Shown here: positions 6,644 to 14,363 of the stretch, one piece after another | Layout of the letters: each line of letters starts with the position of its first letter | Numbering within the stretch: position 1 is the stretch's first letter | Source of the DNA: Fimenecus sp045532175 | GTDB lineage: Bacteria; Bacillota; Clostridia; Oscillospirales; Acutalibacteraceae | Reading direction: 5' to 3' | Length of the DNA: 22,386 bases | Assembly: GCA_045532175.1 (NCBI GenBank) | Contig: JAZSFK010000063.1 | Coordinates: 1 to 22,386 of the forward strand | Made by a program: the position numbers and the translations under genes | Notes under the pieces: model-generated | Told to the model about the DNA's origin: nothing | Databases searched by the model: none | Seen by the model: the letters and a program-made list of their open reading frames with translations, nothing else

Positions 6644-8731
6644 ATGGCTGTTTATATACTTAAAAACAATGTTTTCGTACTTGAAACAAAAAATACCCAT
6701 TACGTTTTGGGCGTTGATAAATATGGCTATAACCGTCACATTCATTGGGGTAAAAAATGCAATGTGAACGATTATGAAGCAACTGACATCTGGGACGAAA
6801 ATTCCAATCACACAAGACTTGATATGGCATGTCAGGAATATACGGTTTTCGGCGGTACAATGTATCGTGAAAGTGATTTGAAGGTGGTTTTTCCCGACAA
6901 ATGCCGTGAAATTGACCTTGAATTTGTAAAGGCAGAAACATTCGACAATGAATTGACTGTTGTTTTTAAGGACAAGGCTTATCCTTTGCAGATTGCCTTG
7001 AAATATAAGGTGAATGATAACGATGATATTATCACCCGTTGGGTTGAAGTGACGAATAATGGGGAAGAAAAAATAGTTCTTGACCGAATTTTCAGCGGTG
7101 AACTTACCTTGCCGTCACAGTATCCCTATAAAATAAAGAATACCAATGGTAGCTGGGGCGGTGAATATGTTGAAACCGAGTCCGAGCTTCAGGGTGGTGC
7201 TTTGGTGTTTGACAGTAAGCGTGGCACAACGGGGCACAATCAGTCTCCCTATTTCATTGCACATCAGAATGCTGACGAAAATCAGGGTGATGTATATTTC
7301 GGTACATTGGCTTATTCAGGTAGCTTCAAGGTGCTTTGCACACGTGATTTATTCTATAAAACAAGGGTTTCATTGGGGCTTAATGACCACGATTTTAAAT
7401 ATGAATTAAAGGCCGGTGAAACCTTTACAACTCCAAAATTCTTCTGTGGACATACAGTCGGTTTTGGTGAAATGAGCCGACAGATGAATCGTTTTGCCAT
7501 AAATAACGTGTTGCCGAAACAGTTCAATGATAAAATTCTTCCTGTGCTTTATAACTCTTGGGAAGCAACGGAATTCAATGTTAATGTCCTTCATCAGACT
7601 CAACTTGCAAAGCGTGCAGCAAATATGGGCTGTGAGCTTTTTGTTATGGATGACGGCTGGTTTGGTGCAAGAAATCACGACAGAGCAGGTCTTGGAGATT
7701 GGTATGTAAACCGTGTAAAATTCCCAAAGGGTATTGACCAACTTATTAAAAATGTAAACAAATTGGGTATGGATTTCGGGCTTTGGTTTGAGCCGGAAAT
7801 GGTAAATCCCGATTCTGATTTATACAGAAATCATCCCGATTGGGCATATCATTATGACACAAGGGAAGCACACACTCTTCGTCATCAATTGGTTCTCAAT
7901 ATGACAAAACCCGAGGTTCAGGAATATATTTTCAACTGTATGGATGAGATGCTGACAAATCATAACATCAAATATATCAAATGGGATATGAACAGACCTC
8001 TTTCCGAAACAGGCGCAGAGAATTTAGACTGTCCACAGGAATTGTGGTATCGTCATACACAGGCGGTTTATGATATTGTGGACAGGTTAAAGGAAAAGCA
8101 TCCTGACGTTTGTATTGAAAGCTGTTCATCAGGTGGCGGTCGTAGCGACTATGGTGCATTACTTCACTTTGACCAGGTTTGGCCAAGTGACAACACAAGC
8201 TCTGTTGACCGTATGATGATGCAGAAATGGTTTACATATTTAAGACCAACAAAGGTTATGCGTGCCTGGGTGACCGACATCAACTGGTACAACCCGCCAA
8301 TGAGCCTTGACTTCCGCTTCCACGTTGCAATGCAGGGTGCTTTGGGTGTTGGCGGAAACCTCACAAAATATGGCTTGAAGGACTTGGCTTGCGCAAAGAA
8401 AAATATTGAACTCTACAAGAAAATCCGCCATCTTGTTCAGTTTGGCGACCTTTACAGAATACTTGACCCCGAAAGGGACGAAATTCTCTTTAATCACTAT
8501 GTAAGTGAAGATAAAAAGGAGTCCGTAGCATTTATCTCTTCAGTTGTTACAAAGTATATGAAAAAGCAGATTTCAATGAAGTTTGAGGGTCTTGACGATG
8601 ATATGGTTTACACATTTGAAATTGATAAAACAAAGTATGAAAAATCAGGTGCATATCTCAAAAATGTAGGTATTCCGATGACTATAAGGGGCATGGGATA
8701 TCATAAAATAATAAGAATCAAAGCGAAATAA
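6644..8731 (+). CDS. Alpha-galactosidase, GH36
   Basis: Predicted retaining alpha-galactosidase that removes terminal alpha-1,6-galactose from raffinose-family sugars or galactomannan fragments. No signal peptide is visible, so it should act in the cytoplasm on imported oligosaccharides. The 695 residues contain the N-terminal beta-sandwich, the barrel motif FVMDDGWFGARNHDRAGLGD, FGLWFEPEMVNPDSDLY, the nucleophile motif KWDMNRP (D448), ESCSSGGGRSDYG, and WPSDNTSSVDR with probable acid/base D516. Start ATG has GGGGGAG (6632-6638) upstream. It has its own promoter and terminator and no sugar transporter beside it, so its link to the glycogen genes is probably only physical. Length is slightly below the usual 720-750 but all catalytic motifs are present. 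Confidence 0.94.
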   Translation: MAVYILKNNVFVLETKNTHYVLGVDKYGYNRHIHWGKKCNVNDYEATDIWDENSNHTRLDMACQEYTVFGGTMYRESDLKVVFPDKCREIDLEFVKAETFDNELTVVFKDKAYPLQIALKYKVNDNDDIITRWVEVTNNGEEKIVLDRIFSGELTLPSQYPYKIKNTNGSWGGEYVETESELQGGALVFDSKRGTTGHNQSPYFIAHQNADENQGDVYFGTLAYSGSFKVLCTRDLFYKTRVSLGLNDHDFKYELKAGETFTTPKFFCGHTVGFGEMSRQMNRFAINNVLPKQFNDKILPVLYNSWEATEFNVNVLHQTQLAKRAANMGCELFVMDDGWFGARNHDRAGLGDWYVNRVKFPKGIDQLIKNVNKLGMDFGLWFEPEMVNPDSDLYRNHPDWAYHYDTREAHTLRHQLVLNMTKPEVQEYIFNCMDEMLTNHNIKYIKWDMNRPLSETGAENLDCPQELWYRHTQAVYDIVDRLKEKHPDVCIESCSSGGGRSDYGALLHFDQVWPSDNTSSVDRMMMQKWFTYLRPTKVMRAWVTDINWYNPPMSLDFRFHVAMQGALGVGGNLTKYGLKDLACAKKNIELYKKIRHLVQFGDLYRILDPERDEILFNHYVSEDKKESVAFISSVVTKYMKKQISMKFEGLDDDMVYTFEIDKTKYEKSGAYLKNVGIPMTIRGMGYHKIIRIKAK

Positions 8732-8797
8732 AGATAGTTTCTTTTTCCGCGAACACTACACAATAAGTTTAAAGCGGAAAATGTAAAAAAGAAAACG

Positions 8798-8824
8798 AAG
8801 GCAGAGATGAACCTCTGCCTTTTT
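8798..8824. terminator. Bidirectional terminator between alpha-galactosidase and spoIVA
   Basis: AAGGCAGAG (8798-8806) pairs with CTCTGCCTT (8813-8821) around ATGAAC, followed by T-rich DNA (TTTTTGTCTTTTT). On the left flank, AAAAAAGAAAACG becomes T-rich on the minus strand, so the same stem can stop the leftward spoIVA transcript. The stem is nearly that of the 201-226 terminator. Confidence 0.88.
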
Positions 8825-8840
8825 GTCTTTTTGATAAAAC

Positions 8841-8913
8841 GTAGGGGCGGGTCTCTGTGCCCGCCCGTAGTCAACAGTATTTCTTGCGAGAAGGCACGGA
8901 GACCTTCCCCTAC
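8841..8913. repeat. GTAGGGG...CCCCTAC inverted-repeat element (MITE-like)
   Basis: The left arm 8841-8861 and right arm 8893-8913 are 21-bp imperfect inverted repeats with 18 matches, opening GTAGGGG and closing CCCCTAC. A second stem GGGCGGG (8845-8851) / CCCGCCC (8860-8866) is nested in the left arm and competes with it. It is markedly more GC-rich than its surroundings. Elements of this look are widespread in gut Clostridia; I see no coding capacity and no clear target-site duplication. Confidence 0.75.
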
Positions 8914-8968
8914 AAAATAGTTAAGGTAGTAAACATTTGGAAATTGGTTACAATTCCTAACTGTTTGT

Positions 8969-10447
8969 TTATAGAATTATACAAAGCAATCCGTTGCAAC
9001 CCTCGTTAATGACTCTTTCCAAGGTTTCCTGAAATTTCATTCGTGCATCCGTCGGCATATGATAAAGCTTGTTGCGAAGTCCCTCATTGACCAGCTCATT
9101 AAGGGATTTGCCGAAAATATTTGAGTCCCATATTTTCCTCGGGTCATCCTGAAAACCGTCAAGAAGGTATTTCACAAGCTCTTCGGATTGACTTTCACTT
9201 CCCACGATTGGAGCAACCTCTGTTTTTATATCTGCTTTCATCATGTGGATTGACGGTGCAGATGCACAAAGTCTGACTCCGTATTTTCCGCCCTGTTTTA
9301 CAATTTCAGGTTCTTCAAGAGTCAATTCGTCAATGGTTGGCATAACAATTCCATATCCTGTTGTCTGCACTTCTTCCAAAGCGGACTTAATTCGTTCATA
9401 TTCCTTTTTGATTTCAGCAAATTCTTTGATACAGGTTAAAAGTCCCTGCTCGTTTTCGACAGTTACACCCGTTGATTCCTCAATAATTCTGTAAAACAGC
9501 TCGTTATTCATTTGTGCAGTAATCCACGCACTTCCCACACTTAAATCCATTGTGGTGATTCTTGCATCCGTAATGTGTTCACACCCCAAAAGAGTGTCCG
9601 TCATCTGACTTATATCACGGACAAACTGTACGTCTTCAATGGATTTTAAAACATATTTGTAAGTTTCCTGCTTCAACGGATGATTTTCGGGGAGAGTAAC
9701 CAACCATAAAGGCAAATCCACACCGATTTCCTTAACGGGAAATTCAAATAAAATTTGTGTGATAATCTCTTTGATTTCCTGCTCCTTGAGTTCAAGACAG
9801 TTAACTGCCATAACGGGTACGCAGTATTTTTTTGAGAGCTCGTCGGCAAGTTTCTGTGCCGAATCACTACGAGGTGACATGCAGTTTAAAAGCACCACAA
9901 AGGGTTTTCCCAATTCCTTTAATTCGTTTACAACTCTTTCTTCAGCTTCTTCATATTCATTTCTTGGAATGTCGCTGATGCTACCGTCGGTTGTGATTAC
10001 AAGTCCTATGGTAGAATGTTCCGTAATTACCTTTTTTGTGCCGATTTCTGCAGCCATATTAAAGGGAATTTCGTTTTCGTACCAAGGAGTACGTACCATT
10101 CGTGGTTGGTCACCCTCAATATATCCCAATGAGGAAGGAACAATATAACCAACACAGTCAATCATTCTCACGTTAAAACAAGCATTGTCGGGCAGAGTGA
10201 TTTTTACGGCATTTTCGGGAATGAATTTCGGCTCGGTGGTCATAATTGTTCTACCTGCCGAGGATTGCGGTAATTCGTCGGTGGCTCTGTCCTTCATACT
10301 GCCGTCTTCCATATTGGGAAGCACAACAGAGTCCATAAATCTTTTGATAAATGTAGATTTTCCCGTTCTTACAGGTCCCACAACACCTATGTAAATGTCG
10401 CCACCTGTACGAGTGGCAATATCGTTGTAAATACTTGAATTGTTCAT
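8969..10447 (-). CDS. spoIVA: Stage IV sporulation protein A, spore coat morphogenetic ATPase
   Basis: SpoIVA hydrolyses ATP to polymerise on the outer forespore membrane and forms the base layer on which the coat is built. The 492-residue product has Walker A GPVRTGKST (K30), the threonine pair MTTEPKF (T70, T71) and the Walker B region MIDCVGY (D97). These positions agree with the numbering I recall for Bacillus subtilis SpoIVA. The C-terminus GCNGLLCIIL matches the conserved hydrophobic end that anchors to the membrane region. I chose ATG at 10447 (MNNSSIYNDIATRTGG), with GAGGG upstream, over an upstream in-frame start at 10489, which would lie inside the sipL-like gene and lacks a fitting site. 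The gap to the upstream gene is 14 bases, so the two form one operon. Confidence 0.96.
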   Translation of the reverse strand: MNNSSIYNDIATRTGGDIYIGVVGPVRTGKSTFIKRFMDSVVLPNMEDGSMKDRATDELPQSSAGRTIMTTEPKFIPENAVKITLPDNACFNVRMIDCVGYIVPSSLGYIEGDQPRMVRTPWYENEIPFNMAAEIGTKKVITEHSTIGLVITTDGSISDIPRNEYEEAEERVVNELKELGKPFVVLLNCMSPRSDSAQKLADELSKKYCVPVMAVNCLELKEQEIKEIITQILFEFPVKEIGVDLPLWLVTLPENHPLKQETYKYVLKSIEDVQFVRDISQMTDTLLGCEHITDARITTMDLSVGSAWITAQMNNELFYRIIEESTGVTVENEQGLLTCIKEFAEIKKEYERIKSALEEVQTTGYGIVMPTIDELTLEEPEIVKQGGKYGVRLCASAPSIHMMKADIKTEVAPIVGSESQSEELVKYLLDGFQDDPRKIWDSNIFGKSLNELVNEGLRNKLYHMPTDARMKFQETLERVINEGCNGLLCIIL

Positions 10448-10461
10448 TTTTATCCCTCGCT

Positions 10462-11997
10462 TTACATTTTTGGAATAAGCAATTTGCATTTTTCTTTGAC
10501 TGTGGACTCCGTAATTTTGTTTTCTCTCATAATTGCATCAACAGTTGTGTTGTATCTCTCGGCGATATTCCATAGCTGTTCACCTTTTTCACAGAAATAA
10601 ACGGTGAGAGAAGCGGTTTTTACGGTTTTCGGTTTATCCTTGTTTACACTTAAATCCGTAATAATCAATTTTTCGTTTTCACAGAAAATAAAACCGTTTA
10701 CATTGATTTCAATGCGAATATCAAGTGTGTTTGCATCAGCAATAATAAAGCTATGGGCACTTACCGTACAATTTGGTTTGCAGGTAAGAACAGCACCGTC
10801 ATTTTCAACGGATTTTTTGTATTCATAAGGCACCATTCGTTGTGCAAAGCACATTTCACCCTTTGAGTCCTCGTAAATAATTTCCACAGTAACCTCACCG
10901 TTGATACAGGCGGAGTCTTCCGTGAGTGTAAATGTTGACGAGATTTCAGGACAGGTAAGACTCATTACCTTTCCCACACCCGTGTTGCTTAAATCTGCCA
11001 CACCACGACAAAGGAAGGTGTCCTGAATTTTGTCCTTAAGACTTGAAAGGTATATTACACTCTTTTTACAATCAGTTTCGTATTTCACCGAATAGGCATC
11101 ACGCACAGCGGTGATATTTTTGTTTTCATAGCAATATGCGGAAAGGTTAAGAGTTGCAGAAACATCAAGAAGATTTTTATTACCTGCCGAGTCAAAACGA
11201 GGCTTGATTTCAAGGCCTGTAAGGGTAAGAAACGAGTCAATCTGACAGTTTTCGTTAATGTCAGAGGCTTCAACAATCTGATTTATATTGACAATGTTTT
11301 CAAGGATTTGTACACTGCAGGAATCCGCACCTGTAAAGGCTGTATGTAAAACCAGTTGAGCCTTTAAAAACAACTTGTCACTAACAGTTTTCAGTTCTTC
11401 AATTATACCGTAGCCACAGGAAGAAATTATTGCTCCGATGGGTTCATTCAAAACCCCCGCATCACAGGTTTCACTCACATTGAAAGATTTCTCTACAAGG
11501 CAGACGAGATTGCAAAGAGATATATTCTCATTCTTGCAGGTTATTCCGTCGCCGGTTGCACCTGTAACCATTTCGCATTTTTTTCGTGATTTTCCCTTTG
11601 CGAAAACGGTAACTGCACCGTGTACCTCAAATCGTCTTTGCCCTGAAACTCTGTAATTTACATAATCGGTCTTTGCACCAACAAGAAAATCTGTTGGATT
11701 ATCGCCTGCTTTTATTTCAATCTGTTTGGAAAAATGAATGTTCTGCTCGTGACAACGGATTTTGTTTTCCTCACAGATGTAAAGCGTTCTGACTTTACAT
11801 TCGCACTCGACAGTAAGTCTGTCACCGTTTACACGATGGGACTGGATATTCGGAATGCAGTTGCACCTTAAAATCCTCACCATATCCGGCAGATATTCAG
11901 GTAGAGTAATGTCACAGTCAACAGCACATTCTCCACTTCCTCCGAAACTCGTTTCGCAAAGGTTAACACTGTCCTTTATAAGATTAAATTCCATCAT
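10462..11997 (-). CDS. sipL: SipL-like spore coat protein (DUF3794/SPOCS repeats plus C-terminal LysM)
   Basis: A 511-residue protein with several DUF3794 (SPOCS) segments: one near the N-terminus (ECAVDCDITLPEYLPDMVRI), one in the middle (GVLNEPIGAIISSCGYGIIE) and one in the C-terminal third (DAYSVKYETDC onward). It ends with a LysM domain (about 467-511; EKGEQLWNIAERYNTTVDAI). This is the architecture of SipL of Clostridioides difficile, functional counterpart of SpoVID, whose LysM domain binds SpoIVA and is needed to localise coat around the forespore. Here it sits directly upstream of spoIVA in one transcript, supporting that role. Start ATG 11997 (or the adjacent ATG 11994) follows AAAAGGAG on the minus strand (12003-12010). 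No membrane segment or signal peptide is seen. DUF3794 proteins vary, so the exact name is slightly less certain than the family. Confidence 0.87.
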   Translation of the reverse strand: MMEFNLIKDSVNLCETSFGGSGECAVDCDITLPEYLPDMVRILRCNCIPNIQSHRVNGDRLTVECECKVRTLYICEENKIRCHEQNIHFSKQIEIKAGDNPTDFLVGAKTDYVNYRVSGQRRFEVHGAVTVFAKGKSRKKCEMVTGATGDGITCKNENISLCNLVCLVEKSFNVSETCDAGVLNEPIGAIISSCGYGIIEELKTVSDKLFLKAQLVLHTAFTGADSCSVQILENIVNINQIVEASDINENCQIDSFLTLTGLEIKPRFDSAGNKNLLDVSATLNLSAYCYENKNITAVRDAYSVKYETDCKKSVIYLSSLKDKIQDTFLCRGVADLSNTGVGKVMSLTCPEISSTFTLTEDSACINGEVTVEIIYEDSKGEMCFAQRMVPYEYKKSVENDGAVLTCKPNCTVSAHSFIIADANTLDIRIEINVNGFIFCENEKLIITDLSVNKDKPKTVKTASLTVYFCEKGEQLWNIAERYNTTVDAIMRENKITESTVKEKCKLLIPKM

Positions 11998-12029
11998 TCT
12001 CGCTCCTTTTCAGCCTGACTATTCAGTTA

Positions 12030-12058
12030 AGTGTATGCGAGTTGCTTACATAAAATGC
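12030..12058 (-). promoter_or_regulatory. Sigma-E-like sporulation promoter of sipL-spoIVA
   Basis: Read on the minus strand, GCATTTT (12058-12052) is followed after 14 bases by CATACACT (12037-12030). This matches the mother-cell sigma-E consensus (KMATATT, 14-15 bases, CATACANT) at all but one -35 position. It lies about 33 bases upstream of the sipL start. SpoIVA synthesis is under sigma-E in studied spore formers, so the match makes sense biologically. Confidence 0.75.
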
Positions 12059-12084
12059 AAAGTGCAAAATGCAAAGTGCAAAAT
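12052..12084. repeat. 14-bp tandem repeat AAAATGCAAAGTGC
   Basis: Two perfect copies, 12052-12065 and 12066-12079, followed by AAAAT (12080-12084). On the minus strand it reads TTTTGCACTTTGCATTTT and the last copy provides the -35 box of the sigma-E-like promoter. A similar TTTGCACTCTGCACTT lies beyond yebC at 13131-13146 in the opposite orientation. Confidence 0.85.
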
Positions 12085-12130
12085 TGTTAAAAAACCACCG
12101 CTCAAAATGATTAAAAAAATGTAATAATTG

Positions 12131-12159
12131 TTGAAAAATATAGCGTTGTGTGGTACAAT
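12131..12159 (+). promoter_or_regulatory. Strong sigma-A type promoter of yebC
   Basis: TTGAAA (12131-12136) and TACAAT (12154-12159) are 17 bases apart, and TG at 12151-12152 gives an extended -10. A start near 12166 leaves about 30 bases of leader with GAGAGGT at 12182-12188. It diverges from the sigma-E-like promoter 70 bases to the left. Confidence 0.8.
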
Positions 12160-12196
12160 GGTACGAATATAATTAGAATGCGAGAGGTATGATTTT

Positions 12197-12937
12197 ATGT
12201 CAGGACATTCAAAATGGAGTACAATTAAAAGAAAGAAAGAAAAAACAGATAACGCCAGAGCAAAAGTGTTTACAAAAATTGGTCGTGAAATCGCTGTTGC
12301 TGTTAAATCAGGCGGTCCGGATCCTGCAGGTAACTCAAAGCTCAAGGACGTAATTGCAAAGGCTAAAGCTGCAAATATGCCAAACGATAACATTGAAAGA
12401 GTTATCAAAAAGGCAGCAGGCGAGGGTAGTGGCGAAAACTACGACGAAATCGTATATGAAGGCTATGGCCCATCAGGTATCGCAATTATCGTTGAAACAC
12501 TTACAGACAACAGAAACAGAACTGCAGCCGATGTTCGTCACTACTTTGACAAGTTCGGTGGTAATATGGGTATGAGTGGTTGCGTTTCATTCATGTTCAG
12601 CCGTCAGGGTGTAATTCTCTTTGAAAAAGAGGGTATTGACGAAGACCAGCTTATGGAAGATGCACTTGAAGCAGGTGCTGTTGACTTTATCGCAGAAGAC
12701 GAAATCTATGATGTTCGTACAGAAGCAAACGATATGGGTGCTGTTCGTGATGACCTTGAAGCAAAGGGCTACAAATACGTTTCAGCAGAGGTTGAATACG
12801 TGCCAAGCACATACACAACACTCACAAACCCTGACGACATCAAGAATATGGGCAGAATGCTTGAAATGTTTGAGGAAAACGACGACGTTCAAAATGTGTA
12901 TCATAACTGGGAAAACGAAGACGACTACGAAGGATAA
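12197..12937 (+). CDS. yebC: YebC/PmpR/TACO1-family protein
   Basis: A 246-residue cytoplasmic protein of the conserved YebC family. Long annotated as a transcription regulator, family members have more recently been implicated in helping ribosomes through difficult (for example proline-rich) sequences. The N-terminus MSGHSKWSTIKRKKEKTDNA is the family signature, followed by FTKIGREIAVAVKSGGPDPAGN, NMPNDNIERVIKKA and EGYGPSGIAIIVE. Domains 2 and 3 (about 80-240) are complete. Start is supported by GAGAGGT nine bases before ATG and by the strong upstream promoter. It is alone in its transcript: the genes on both sides belong to other pathways, and 226 bases of repeat-rich DNA separate it from the polysaccharide cluster. 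Confidence 0.95.
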   Translation: MSGHSKWSTIKRKKEKTDNARAKVFTKIGREIAVAVKSGGPDPAGNSKLKDVIAKAKAANMPNDNIERVIKKAAGEGSGENYDEIVYEGYGPSGIAIIVETLTDNRNRTAADVRHYFDKFGGNMGMSGCVSFMFSRQGVILFEKEGIDEDQLMEDALEAGAVDFIAEDEIYDVRTEANDMGAVRDDLEAKGYKYVSAEVEYVPSTYTTLTNPDDIKNMGRMLEMFEENDDVQNVYHNWENEDDYEG

Positions 12938-12962
12938 TTGCAGTAATTTGGCGCAGTTTCAT

Positions 12963-13007
12963 TTTCTCGGACTCGAAATACACTCGTATTCCTTCGTCCT
13001 CGAGAAA
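12963..13007. repeat. Long imperfect hairpin after yebC
   Basis: TTTCTCG (12963-12969) pairs with CGAGAAA (13001-13007), CGAA (12974-12977) with TTCG (12993-12996), and an inner ATAC with GTAT around ACTC (about 12978-12989). The order is that of one long stem with an internal bulge. There is no T tract after it, so it is not a canonical terminator, but it may protect or delimit the yebC transcript. Confidence 0.6.
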
Positions 13008-13125
13008 CAAAACTACATCCAAATTCCAAGCAATTCTCAATTTTCTCAAAAACTAAATTTCATCAAAAATAACTGCAATTCTCAAGAAGCAAAACTACAT
13101 CTATTTTTAAAGCAATTCTGCAATT
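13008..13125. repeat. Degenerate direct repeat, 82-bp period
   Basis: CAAAACTACATC occurs at 13008-13019 and 13090-13101, and AAGCAATTCT at 13028-13037 and 13110-13119, both offset by exactly 82 bases. GCAATTCTCAA also occurs at about 13030 and 13075. The region therefore looks like two diverged copies of one unit. No gene is seen; an open frame crossing it is only an extension of a shadow frame of yebC. Confidence 0.6.
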
Positions 13126-13130
13126 TATAC

Positions 13131-13146
13131 TTTGCACTCTGCACTT
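13131..13146. repeat. Partial copy of the TTTGCACTTTGCA repeat
   Basis: TTTGCACTCTGCACTT differs at two positions from the minus-strand sequence of the tandem repeat at 12052-12084. It sits just upstream of the first glycosyltransferase gene, so yebC is bracketed by inverted copies. Confidence 0.5.
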
Positions 13147-13163
13147 AAAAAAGGGTTGATAAC

Positions 13164-14351
13164 ATGAAAATATTACTTGTATCACAACATTTTTATCCGG
13201 ACAATTTTCGTGTAAACGATATAGCAAAAGAGTTGGTGTCAAAGGGTCACGAAGTGACTGTGCTGACCTCTCTGCCGGATTATGCAACGGGAAAAGTTCC
13301 TGCCGACTGCAAGGGACTTAAAAACAGAGTCGTTGAATGGAATGGAGTAAAGGTTATCCGTACATTCTCCGTTTCCCGAAGAAGCGGATTGATTTTCAGA
13401 ATGCTAAACTATGTTTCATTCTTCTTGTCATCCACTCTTAAAGCACTTACTCTTAAAGATGCGTTTGATGTTGTAATGTGCTATCAGACTTCCCCTGTCC
13501 TTATGGCAAACGGTGCAAGGGCTTATGCTAAAAAGCACAACATTCCGTTCTTTGTTTACTGCCTCGATTTGTGGCCGGAGTCCTTGAAGGCTTGGCACGT
13601 TGGCGAAGGTAACCCCTTATTTAAGCTTATGAATAAATATTCAATGAGCATTTATAACAGCGCTGATTTGGTGGGTGTGACCTCAAAGCCTTTTATGAAT
13701 TATCTTCACACGGTAAACAATGTGCCGATGGATAAAATAGTTTATTTGCCACAGCACGCTGAAAGTCTTGACCTTAAAGAAAAATCAAAAAGCGACAATG
13801 TAGTTTTTGCATTTGGCGGTAATATCGGTGCGGTGCAGAATATTGAGTGTATTATCCGTGCGGTCTCGGAAATCCGTGATTTAAACGGTTATTCAGTTGA
13901 GATTTACGGTGACGGAAGCGAATTACAGAATTGTAAAAAGCTTTCGACAGAATTGGGTACAGACGAAAAAATCACCTTCTTCGGCAGAGTTTCATGGGGT
14001 GAGCTTAAAGAAAGATATAACAATGCAGATGCGTTTTTGCTTACCCTTAAACCTGAGGGTATTATCGGACAGACTGTTCCTGCAAAGCTTCAGGAATATA
14101 TGTCGGGCGGTCGTACTGTTATTGCATCCATTGACGGTGCTGCAAAAGAGATTATCGAGGAGTCAAGATGCGGAATTTGCGTTCCGGCTGACGACCATGA
14201 GGCTCTGGCAGATGCTATGAAGTACTTTGTGGAAAACCGTGAAAAATTTGGCTCCTGTGAGCAGAACGGTAAAAAATATTTCAACGAGAATTTTACTCGT
14301 GAAAAATTTATTACTGACCTTGAAAATCATTTTCGAAGCATTATGAGATAA
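13164..14351 (+). CDS. Glycosyltransferase family 4 (WbuB/WcaI-like)
   Basis: A 395-residue GT-B fold transferase, expected at the cytoplasmic face of the membrane, adding one sugar to a lipid-linked repeat unit. The N-terminal acceptor domain begins MKILLVSQHFYPDNFRVNDI with a glycine-containing GHEVTVLTSLPDYATG stretch. The C-terminal donor domain has FAFGGNIGAVQNIE, FFGRVSWGELKERY and EGIIGQTVPAKLQEYMSGG (E298 and E311) followed by CGICVPADDHEALADAM. That layout resembles WbuB/WcaI-type enzymes often involved in GlcNAc, FucNAc or fucose transfer, but the sugar cannot be assigned. It is the first gene of the surface polysaccharide cluster; the ribosome binding site is weak (AGGG near 13150) and no convincing promoter was found in the 226-base gap. 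Confidence 0.9.
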   Translation: MKILLVSQHFYPDNFRVNDIAKELVSKGHEVTVLTSLPDYATGKVPADCKGLKNRVVEWNGVKVIRTFSVSRRSGLIFRMLNYVSFFLSSTLKALTLKDAFDVVMCYQTSPVLMANGARAYAKKHNIPFFVYCLDLWPESLKAWHVGEGNPLFKLMNKYSMSIYNSADLVGVTSKPFMNYLHTVNNVPMDKIVYLPQHAESLDLKEKSKSDNVVFAFGGNIGAVQNIECIIRAVSEIRDLNGYSVEIYGDGSELQNCKKLSTELGTDEKITFFGRVSWGELKERYNNADAFLLTLKPEGIIGQTVPAKLQEYMSGGRTVIASIDGAAKEIIEESRCGICVPADDHEALADAMKYFVENREKFGSCEQNGKKYFNENFTREKFITDLENHFRSIMR

Positions 14352-14363
14352 ACGGAGAAATTT

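Noticed and set aside
6644..8731. Alpha-galactosidase as a functional member of the glycogen operon
   Set aside because: A hairpin terminator and an independent extended -10 promoter separate it from glgA, and its substrate bond differs from glycogen.
9759..10148. 129-codon plus-strand frame within spoIVA
   Set aside because: It is antisense to strongly conserved SpoIVA sequence and has no ribosome binding site.
10448..10489. Upstream in-frame start for spoIVA
   Set aside because: It would add 14 residues encoded within the sipL-like gene, breaks agreement with the conserved K30/T70/D97 numbering and lacks a suitable ribosome binding site.
13103..13131. Promoter for the polysaccharide cluster using TATACT at 13126
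   Set aside because: The -10 is fair but the matching -35 position reads ATTTTT, and the region is repeat-derived, so I could not support it.
12621..13148. 175-codon open frame overlapping the end of yebC
   Set aside because: The first two-thirds are a shadow frame of yebC and the rest is intergenic repeat (FALCT ending from the TTTGCACT element).
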